From NCBI RefSeq assembly GCF_000373645.1, contig NZ_KB892057.1:1-64000 (forward strand): a DNA stretch of 64,000 nt, read 5' to 3'. Position 1 is the stretch's first letter; each line of letters starts with the position of its first letter. This document shows positions 58,506 to 64,000 of this stretch, piece by piece. The translations under genes were made by a program, and so were the position numbers. The notes beneath the pieces are model-generated. The model saw nothing but the letters and a program-made list of their open reading frames with translations. It ran no database searches and was not told the origin of the DNA. The stretch is from Streptomyces sp. ATexAB-D23. Lineage in GTDB: Bacteria; Actinomycetota; Actinomycetes; Streptomycetales; Streptomycetaceae.

Positions 58506-59735
58506 GTGAGCGAGCAACAGCAGCGGACGGAGCGCCGGGTCGTCATCGCCGGTGCGGGCATGGCGGGCGTGCAGACCGCCGTCGCCCTGCGGGAACAGGG
58601 CTTCACCGGCCCCGTCACCCTGATCGGCGCCGAACCCCACCAGCCCTACGACCGGCCCCCGCTGTCCAAGGCGGTGCTGCTCGGCAAGGCCGAGGAATCC
58701 GCCTTCGACATCGACTTCGACGGGCTCGGCATCACCCTGCGCCTGGGCTGCGAGGTGACCGGGGTGCGCTCCGGCGCCCATGAACTGGACACCTCGCAGG
58801 GCCCGGTCCCCTACGACGTCCTGGTCCTCGCCACCGGGGCCGAACCCGTCGCCCTGCCCGGCTCCGACGGGGTGCCCGGCGTCCACCTCCTGCGCACCCT
58901 GGACGACGCGGCCCGGCTGCGCCCCGTGCTCGAAGCGGGCCACACCGTCGTGGTCGTCGGCGCCGGCTGGATCGGCGCCGAATTCGCCACCGCCGCCCGC
59001 GCCGCCGGCTGCGCGGTCACCGTCGTCGAGGCCGCCGACCGCCCCCTGGCCGGTGCCCTGCCCGCCGAGGTCACGGCCCCGATGGCCGACTGGTACGAAC
59101 AGAGCGGCGCCCGGCTCCTCACCGGGGCCCGGGTGGCCCGCGTCGAGCCCGGCGCGGTGGTCCTCGCCGACGGCCGTACCCTGGCCGCCGACGCGGTCGT
59201 CGTCGGCATCGGCGCCCGGCCCGCCACGGGCTGGCTGGCCGGCTCCGGCATCGCGCTCGGCCCCGAGGGGTCGGTGACCGCCGACGCCGCGCTGCGCACC
59301 TCGCAGCCCGATGTGTACGCGGTCGGCGACTGCGCCTCCTTCCCCTCGGCCCGCTACGGCACCCGCCTGGTCGTCCACCACTGGGACAACGCCCTCCAGG
59401 GCCCCCGGACCGCCGCCGCCCACATCGCGGCCGAGGACGCAGGGGAGATCCCGCCCTACGACCCCGTGCCCTACTTCTGGTCCGAGCAGTTCGGCCGGTT
59501 CGTCCAGTACGCGGGCCACCACGCGGACGCCGACACCCTGCTGTGGCGCGGCGACCCGGCCGGGCCCGCCTGGTCGGTGTGCTGGCTGCGCGACGGCGTC
59601 CTGGCCGCCGTGCTCGCGGTCGGCCGGCCGCGCGACCTGGCCCAGGGGCGCCGGCTCATCGAGGCGGGGGCCCGGCTCGACGCGGAACGGGCCGGTGACC
59701 CGTCCGTACCGCTGAAGTCGGCGGTGCTGCCGTGA
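58506..59735 (+). CDS. FAD/NAD-dependent ferredoxin (rubredoxin-type) reductase
   Basis: 409 aa of the pyridine nucleotide-disulfide oxidoreductase fold. FAD motif VVIAGAGMAGVQTAVALRE, YDRPPLSKAVLLG, NAD motif VVVVGAGWIGAEFATAARA (about 150-168), second FAD motif VYAVGDCA and the reductase C-terminal domain (VHHWDNALQGPRTAA). Passes electrons from NAD(P)H to a ferredoxin or rubredoxin; no partner ferredoxin is nearby. GTG at 58506 after AGGTGGACAG. Divergent from the thiOSG operon across 208 bp that hold the TPP switch. Confidence 0.9.
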   Translation: MSEQQQRTERRVVIAGAGMAGVQTAVALREQGFTGPVTLIGAEPHQPYDRPPLSKAVLLGKAEESAFDIDFDGLGITLRLGCEVTGVRSGAHELDTSQGPVPYDVLVLATGAEPVALPGSDGVPGVHLLRTLDDAARLRPVLEAGHTVVVVGAGWIGAEFATAARAAGCAVTVVEAADRPLAGALPAEVTAPMADWYEQSGARLLTGARVARVEPGAVVLADGRTLAADAVVVGIGARPATGWLAGSGIALGPEGSVTADAALRTSQPDVYAVGDCASFPSARYGTRLVVHHWDNALQGPRTAAAHIAAEDAGEIPPYDPVPYFWSEQFGRFVQYAGHHADADTLLWRGDPAGPAWSVCWLRDGVLAAVLAVGRPRDLAQGRRLIEAGARLDAERAGDPSVPLKSAVLP

Positions 59736-59801
59736 GGGGCGCGCCCCTGAAGGGCCGAGTCCGGGTTTCGGCTGTCAGTCCGGGATGGCAGGCTTGTCCC
59801 C

Positions 59802-60167
59802 GTGACCGAGATTGACGCAAAGATCGATGCACTCGTCCCCGCCTGGCTCCACCTGCCCGACATCGCCGAAATGCTCGATGTCGAGGTGACGCGTGTGCGG
59901 CAGCTGGTCAAGGAGGGCCAGCTCATCGCCGTACGCCGTGGGGAGAACCGGGCCCTCCAGGTGCCCGCCGCCTTCATCGACGGCAGCCGGGTGGTCAAGG
60001 GCCTCTCCGGGACCCTGACGCTCCTGAAGGACGACGGCTACTCCGACGAGGAGATGCTCGAATGGCTCTTCACCCCCGACCCGACCCTGCCCGGCACCCC
60101 CGCGCAGGCGCTGAGTGAGAATCGCGGCACGGAGGTGAAGCGCCGCGCCCAGGCGCTCGCCGTCTGA
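59802..60167 (+). CDS. Rv2175c-type DNA-binding protein
   Basis: 121 aa with a winged helix-turn-helix of the Rv2175c family (AWLHLPDIAEMLDVEVTRVRQLVKEGQL, here residues 14-41) and a C-terminal helical part (SDEEMLEWLFTPDPTLPGTP). In M. tuberculosis the homologue is a DNA-binding substrate of the adjacent Ser/Thr kinase PknL. Here a PASTA kinase lies 4 kb away with only thiamine genes and an oxidoreductase between. GTG start at 59802. A strong terminator follows. Targets unknown. Confidence 0.88.
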   Translation: MTEIDAKIDALVPAWLHLPDIAEMLDVEVTRVRQLVKEGQLIAVRRGENRALQVPAAFIDGSRVVKGLSGTLTLLKDDGYSDEEMLEWLFTPDPTLPGTPAQALSENRGTEVKRRAQALAV

Positions 60168-60180
60168 CCGACCGCAGTAC

Positions 60181-60221
60181 CGGGAATGCGGGCCGCACCG
60201 CACGGGCGGCCCGCATTCCCG
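60181..60221 (+). terminator. Terminator after the Rv2175c-like gene
   Basis: A perfect 15-bp stem CGGGAATGCGGGCCG / CGGCCCGCATTCCCG (60181-60195 with 60207-60221), 11-nt loop, 52 bp before thiE. Confidence 0.85.
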
Positions 60222-60272
60222 CGCCCGCACCACCGCTTCGCCGTCACCGTCTTCCCCGGGGGGAACCACACC

Positions 60273-60926
60273 ATGTCCACGCCTCGCGCGGCGCTGTCCG
60301 ATGCCCGGCTCTACCTGTGCACGGACGCGCGCAGGCGCCAGGGCGACCTCCCCGAGTTCCTCGACGCGGTGCTCGCGGGCGGGGTGGACGTCGTCCAGCT
60401 GCGCGACAAGGGCATGGAGGCGGCCGAGGAGCTCGACCACCTCGCGGTCCTGGCCGACGCCTGCGAGCGCCACGGCAAGCTCCTCGCGGTCAACGACCGG
60501 GCGGACGTCGCCCACGCCATCGGCTCCGACGTGCTGCACCTGGGCCAGGGCGACCTTCCGGTGCCCGCCGCCCGCGCGATCATCGGACCGGACGTGGTCA
60601 TCGGCCGCTCCACACACGCCGAGTCCGAGGTCGACGCGGCCGTCGCCGAGCCCGGCGTCGACTACTTCTGCACCGGCCCCTGCTGGCCCACCCCCACCAA
60701 GCCCGGCCGGCACGCCCCCGGACTGGACCTCGTGCGCTACGCGGCCTCGCTCGCCCCCGCCCGCCCCTGGTTCGCCATCGGCGGGATCGACGCGGACAAC
60801 CTCGACCAGGTGCTGGACGCCGGAGCGCGCCGGATCGTCGTCGTACGGGCGCTCACCGAGGCGTCCGACCCGGGCGAGGCCGCCGCTGAGCTGGCACGAA
60901 GGGTCCGCGAGCGCGCCGGAGCCTGA
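60273..60926 (+). CDS. thiE: Thiamine-phosphate synthase
   Basis: 217 aa. Joins the hydroxymethylpyrimidine and thiazole units. Motifs: VDVVQLRDKGMEAAEE, LAVNDRADVAHAIGSDVLHLGQGD (Mg-PPi site), VIGRSTHAESEVDAAV, DYFCTGPCWPTPTKPGR and FAIGGIDADNLDQVL. ATG at 60273 with GGGGGGAA about 9 nt upstream. No TPP aptamer is seen in its short leader, so control may differ from thiOSG. Confidence 0.95.
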   Translation: MSTPRAALSDARLYLCTDARRRQGDLPEFLDAVLAGGVDVVQLRDKGMEAAEELDHLAVLADACERHGKLLAVNDRADVAHAIGSDVLHLGQGDLPVPAARAIIGPDVVIGRSTHAESEVDAAVAEPGVDYFCTGPCWPTPTKPGRHAPGLDLVRYAASLAPARPWFAIGGIDADNLDQVLDAGARRIVVVRALTEASDPGEAAAELARRVRERAGA

Positions 60927-61054
60927 CCGGGACGCTCCCGCCCGGACAGCGACTCTGGGACGGATCTGTCCGAAGGGTGGACAAGAATCAGTCAATTCCG
61001 GCAAATGACCCTGGTTCGGTTGGGGGGTCGCTCCACCCTGGTTAACCTGCCGGT

Positions 61055-61972
61055 ATGGCCCTTGGCACACCCTCCACCAGGACAGATCACGCGCGTACCG
61101 TGCGTGAGATGCTCGCGACCGGCGAGACCTCGTACTCGTTCGAGTTCTGGGCGCCCAAGACCGAGAAGGGCGAGCGCAACCTGTGGAACGCGCTGCGCCG
61201 GGTCGAGGCGGTCGGGCCGAGCTTCGTCTCCGTCACGTACGGGGCCGGTGGCTCCACCCGTGCCGGGACGGTCAAGGCCACCCAGGACATCGCCGCCGAA
61301 TCCACGCTCACCCCGGTCGCCCACCTCACCGCGGTCGACCACTCCGTCGCCGAACTGCGCAACATGGTCGGCCAGTACGCGGACGCGGGCATCCGGAACA
61401 TCCTCGCCGTGCGCGGGGACCCGCCGGGCGACCCGATGGGCCCGTGGGTCGAGCACCCGCAGGGCGTGAAATACGCGGCGGACCTGGTCCGGCTGATCAA
61501 GGAGGCCGGCGACTTCTGCGTCGGCGTCGCGGCGTTCCCGGAGAGGCACCCGCGCTCCACCGACTGGGACACCGACGTCCGGCATTTCGTGGACAAGTGC
61601 CGCGCGGGCGCCGACTACGCGATCACGCAGATGTTCTTCGACCCGGACGCGTATCTGCGGCTGCGTGACCGGGTGGTCGCCGCGGGTTGCGACACCCCGA
61701 TCATTCCCGAGGTCATGCCCGTCACCAGCGTCCGGCAATTGGAGAGATTCCCCCAGCTCAGCAACGCGAAGCTGCCCGAGGAGCTGAAAGAGCGCATCCT
61801 CGCGGTCAAGGACGACGCCGCCGCTGTACGCTCCATCGGTATCGACTTCGCAACGCGGTTCTGCGCGAAGCTGCTGTCCGAGGGTGTGCCCGGACTGCAC
61901 TTCATCACGCTGAACAACTCGACTGCGACGCTTGAGATCCACGAGAATCTCGGACTGCACAGGCAGTCGTGA
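61055..61972 (+). CDS. metF: Methylenetetrahydrofolate reductase
   Basis: 305 aa TIM-barrel flavoenzyme reducing 5,10-methylene-THF to 5-methyl-THF for methionine synthesis. YSFEFWAPKTEKGERNLW carries the catalytic Glu; VTYGAGGSTRAGT, HLTAVDHSVAEL, NILAVRGDPPGDPMG and DYAITQMFFDPDAYLR complete the family pattern. ATG at 61055 after CTGCCGGT, weak ribosome site. No SAM aptamer is evident upstream. The place near the end of this syntenic block is like Rv2172c. Confidence 0.94.
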   Translation: MALGTPSTRTDHARTVREMLATGETSYSFEFWAPKTEKGERNLWNALRRVEAVGPSFVSVTYGAGGSTRAGTVKATQDIAAESTLTPVAHLTAVDHSVAELRNMVGQYADAGIRNILAVRGDPPGDPMGPWVEHPQGVKYAADLVRLIKEAGDFCVGVAAFPERHPRSTDWDTDVRHFVDKCRAGADYAITQMFFDPDAYLRLRDRVVAAGCDTPIIPEVMPVTSVRQLERFPQLSNAKLPEELKERILAVKDDAAAVRSIGIDFATRFCAKLLSEGVPGLHFITLNNSTATLEIHENLGLHRQS

Positions 61973-62022
61973 CCGGCCGTACCCGCCACGATCCCGGGCG
62001 GTGGCCGTAGAAGGGGGCGGGC

Positions 62023-62940
62023 ATGGGCTGGACGGTCCTCTACATCGCGTTCGGTGTCGTCGCGCTGTGGCTGCTCGGCGAAGTGCTGCTGCAGTACAAG
62101 GCGCGGCTGCGCTGGCGTCTGCTCGCCTTCACGGGCTTCCTCGGCGTGGTCATCGGCGTCCTGGTGCCGTCCGTGCCCGTCATCGCCCTCGGCGCGGTGG
62201 CCTTCGCCACCGGCCAGACCTACGTCACGCTCTCGTTCCGCAAGGGCTTCTCGACCGGCTGGGCGATAGGGGGCAAACCGGGGGAGAGTCGCCGCCGGCG
62301 CGGCGGACGCGACCGCAAGCCCACGCTGGAGGTCTCCGGCCTGGAAGTGGAGTACGAGGGCGACGCCCCGCCCGCCCCGCAGGCCGTCCCGGCCGCCCCG
62401 CAGTTCGCCCCGGCCGCGGTCTACGAGCCGGAGCCGATGCCCGAGGACACCGGGCAGTACGGCGTCTACACCGGCCAATCCCCGTCACAGCCCCAGCCGC
62501 AGCAGCAGTCCCAGGAGTCCCAGGGCGCGCCGCAGTACGACGCGTACGACCCCTACGCCGGCTACCCGGCCCCCCAGCCCCAGGACCAGGGCGCCTACGC
62601 CGGCCAGGACACCTACGCCGGAACCGGGCAGTACGACTACGGCACGGGCCAGCAGCAGTACGCCGCCTACTCCGACCCGTACATCGGCACCACCACGGGC
62701 ACCCCGCAGTACGGCACGTACGACAGCTACGGGAACTACGACGCCTACGGCGGCCAGCAGCAGCACACCGGGGCGTACGGGCAGTCGGACGCCTACGCCT
62801 CGGAGACCCCGCCGGGCGGTGTCTGGGTGCCGCAGCAGCGCGAGGGCGAGCAGTACCCGCCGGAGCAGCCCGCGGCCCAGCCGCCGGCCCCGTATCCGCA
62901 CGGCTACGACCCCGGCCACAACGAGCAGTACCGCTACTGA
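62023..62940 (+). CDS. Membrane protein with Tyr/Gln/Gly-rich low-complexity tail
   Basis: 305 aa. Two or three membrane helices lie in residues 1-70 (TVLYIAFGVVALWLLGEVLL, then LLAFTGFLGVVIGVLVPSVPVIALGAVAFATG). A basic stretch RRRRGGRDRK follows, then an acidic bridge and a 170-residue cytoplasmic-side tail built mostly of Q, Y, G, P, A and T (repeats like QYGTY, DAYDPYAGYPAP, GQQQYAAY). The composition is that of prion-like or phase-separating segments. ATG at 62023, AAGGGGGCGGGC upstream. Function not recognised. Confidence 0.85.
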   Translation: MGWTVLYIAFGVVALWLLGEVLLQYKARLRWRLLAFTGFLGVVIGVLVPSVPVIALGAVAFATGQTYVTLSFRKGFSTGWAIGGKPGESRRRRGGRDRKPTLEVSGLEVEYEGDAPPAPQAVPAAPQFAPAAVYEPEPMPEDTGQYGVYTGQSPSQPQPQQQSQESQGAPQYDAYDPYAGYPAPQPQDQGAYAGQDTYAGTGQYDYGTGQQQYAAYSDPYIGTTTGTPQYGTYDSYGNYDAYGGQQQHTGAYGQSDAYASETPPGGVWVPQQREGEQYPPEQPAAQPPAPYPHGYDPGHNEQYRY

Positions 62941-62959
62941 CGGCCCGCCGGCCGGCACC

Positions 62960-64000
62960 TCACTGGGACCCGCGGAAGCCGTCCCCCTCGACCACGGTCC
63001 CCGCGACCAGCGCCCCGGACATGCCCGCGTGCGCCAGACCGCCGCCCGGATGCGACCAGCCGCCCGCCAGCAGCAGACCGGGCAGCCGTGTGCGGTTGGC
63101 GGGGTGCAGGAACCCGCCTCCGGCACCCGCCAGCGCGGGCGGGGGGACGGCGCCGCCCTCCGCGCCCGTGTCCTCGGCGGTCTCGGCGGGCGTCCGCACC
63201 CAGCTGTGCAGCACCCGCTCGCGCAGGCCGGGCACGGCCGCGTCCGCCGCGTCGATCAGCGTGTCCGCGTACCGCGCCCGCAGCGCCTCGTCCGTCCAGT
63301 CCACCGGACCGTGCGGGGCGACCGTCGCCGTCAGCGTCACCGCCTCGTGCGCCTCGTCGGGGCGGGTCGACGGGTCGTCGGGCCGCAGCACGGTCACCGT
63401 GGGGTGCGCCGCGGTCCGTCCCCCGAACACCGCCTCGCGCTCGTCCGCCCCGTCCGCCGGGTGCACCACCGTCCGGTGCGCCGCGTCCGCCGGCCGGCCC
63501 CCGCGCAGCGCCAGCAGGACCACGAAACGGCCGGACCCGCCGGCACCCGGACGCACCGTCACCTCGCCCTCGCCCCACAGCTCCTGACCCGGCACCAGGT
63601 CAGGACGCGGCCGGACGCCCAGCACCACGTGGGCGGCCTCCGCGACCGTCCCGTCCGCCAGCTCCACGCCCGCCGCCCGGCCGTCCTTCTCCAGGACCCG
63701 GGCCACCTCGGCGCCGAGGACGAACTCCACCTTCCGCGCCAGGCACCGCTCGTACACCGCCCGAGCCAGCTCCCGCATGCCGCCCACCACGTACCAGCTG
63801 CCGAACGTCTCCTCCATGTACGGCAGCAGGGCCGCGCTCGCCGGGGCGCGCAGCGGGTCCAGGCCGTAGCCGAGGGCGTATCCGTCGAGCAGGGCCGCCA
63901 GCCGGGCATCCGCCAGCTCCCAGGCGCCGATCTCCGCCACCGTCCCCGCCCGCCGGGCCGGGCGCAGCAGCCGCCGCCGTTCCTCGGCCGGATACGGATC
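62960..64000 (-). CDS. Phytoene-desaturase-like FAD oxidoreductase (5' end outside the window)
   Basis: The frame is open to the right edge; an in-frame GTG at 63940 exists, but coding runs on past it, so the N-terminal FAD-binding part is missing. About 346 residues are visible. They include YVVGGMRELARAVYERCLARK (the substrate-side GGMxxLA motif of CrtI-type desaturases), VEFVLGAEVARVL and the C-terminal FAD motif FLHPANRTRLPGLLLAGGWS with HPGGGLAHAGMSGALVA. This is the carotenoid desaturase/isomerase superfamily. Substrate unknown; no other carotenoid gene is in the window. Confidence 0.88.
   Translation of the reverse strand, partial: DPYPAEERRRLLRPARRAGTVAEIGAWELADARLAALLDGYALGYGLDPLRAPASAALLPYMEETFGSWYVVGGMRELARAVYERCLARKVEFVLGAEVARVLEKDGRAAGVELADGTVAEAAHVVLGVRPRPDLVPGQELWGEGEVTVRPGAGGSGRFVVLLALRGGRPADAAHRTVVHPADGADEREAVFGGRTAAHPTVTVLRPDDPSTRPDEAHEAVTLTATVAPHGPVDWTDEALRARYADTLIDAADAAVPGLRERVLHSWVRTPAETAEDTGAEGGAVPPPALAGAGGGFLHPANRTRLPGLLLAGGWSHPGGGLAHAGMSGALVAGTVVEGDGFRGSQ

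Noticed and set aside
60927..61054. SAM riboswitch ahead of metF
   Set aside because: None of the conserved SAM-I or SAM-IV blocks was found in the 128-bp gap.

Overview
The window is high-GC DNA with strongly GC-biased third codon positions, frequent GTG/TTG starts and many perfect GC-rich hairpins. Its gene set (aa3 oxidase plus QcrCAB supercomplex, PimB-type and GT87 mannosyltransferases, PknB-type PASTA kinase, MacRS-like two-component pair, DmdR/IdeR-type iron box, SAM-IV riboswitch) indicates a Streptomyces or very close relative, most likely core chromosome. From memory, the order of many genes (erpA, PfkB kinase, ctaC/D/F, ctaE-qcrCAB, trpD, NlpC/P60, GT87, pimB', fadD15, SRPBCC-ArsA-like, plsC, class II DAHP synthase, PASTA kinase, Rv2175c-like, metF) parallels the M. 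tuberculosis Rv2172c-Rv2204c region. Most of the window is therefore an old conserved actinobacterial neighbourhood carrying a few accessory items.

Layout. 1-3.8 kb (-): an accessory-looking two-gene unit, an LCAT-like lipase and a caspase/NACHT-NTPase/TPR protein that runs off the left edge. 4-10.2 kb: nadA and erpA diverge over a 234-bp regulatory region, followed by a membrane-anchored protein, a 65-aa protein, a PfkB kinase and a cysteine desulfurase-TusA fusion. 10.4-19.9 kb: the respiratory block ctaC-ctaD-ctaF, an L,D-transpeptidase, an atypical single receiver domain (-), then ctaE-qcrC-qcrA-qcrB. 19.9-24.3 kb: trpD, a SAM-IV riboswitch with a class V aminotransferase whose leader and coding sequence carry Streptomyces repeat elements, an Lrp-type RAM protein and a rhomboid protease. 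24.4-29.9 kb: zinc-ribbon protein, NYN protein, two tandem NlpC/P60 hydrolases (the first behind a candidate c-di-AMP riboswitch) and a metallopeptidase lipoprotein.

29.9-44 kb: GT87 and GT4 mannosyltransferases, a FadD15-like acyl-CoA synthetase, a phosphoesterase, an SRPBCC/ArsA-like/DUF5304-type run, the glucokinase glkA, an EEP nuclease/phosphatase, an esterase, PlsC and a MacS/MacR pair. 44-51.4 kb: D-2-hydroxyacid dehydrogenase, a fused anthranilate synthase under a classic trp attenuator (18-aa leader peptide with WWW), a three-part amidase and aroH. 51.5-54 kb: iron-regulated bacterioferritin-associated ferredoxin, bacterioferritin, a sulfite-oxidase-like enzyme and endonuclease IV. 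54-64 kb: PASTA kinase, thiO-thiS-thiG behind a TPP riboswitch, an FAD reductase, an Rv2175c-like DNA-binding protein, thiE, metF, a membrane protein with a Tyr/Gln-rich tail, and a phytoene-desaturase-like oxidoreductase cut by the right edge.

Several threads connect: aromatic amino acids (trpD, fused anthranilate synthase, aroH), sulfur and one-carbon metabolism (cysteine desulfurase-TusA, SAM-IV-controlled aminotransferase, erpA, metF, thiamine genes), terminal respiration, and cell envelope (two mannosyltransferases, PlsC, Ldt, C40 peptidases, amidase, PASTA kinase). Regulation visible in the DNA includes three riboswitches or candidates, one attenuator, one iron box and a sigma-R-type promoter. 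No rRNA, tRNA, CRISPR array or complete insertion sequence was seen.
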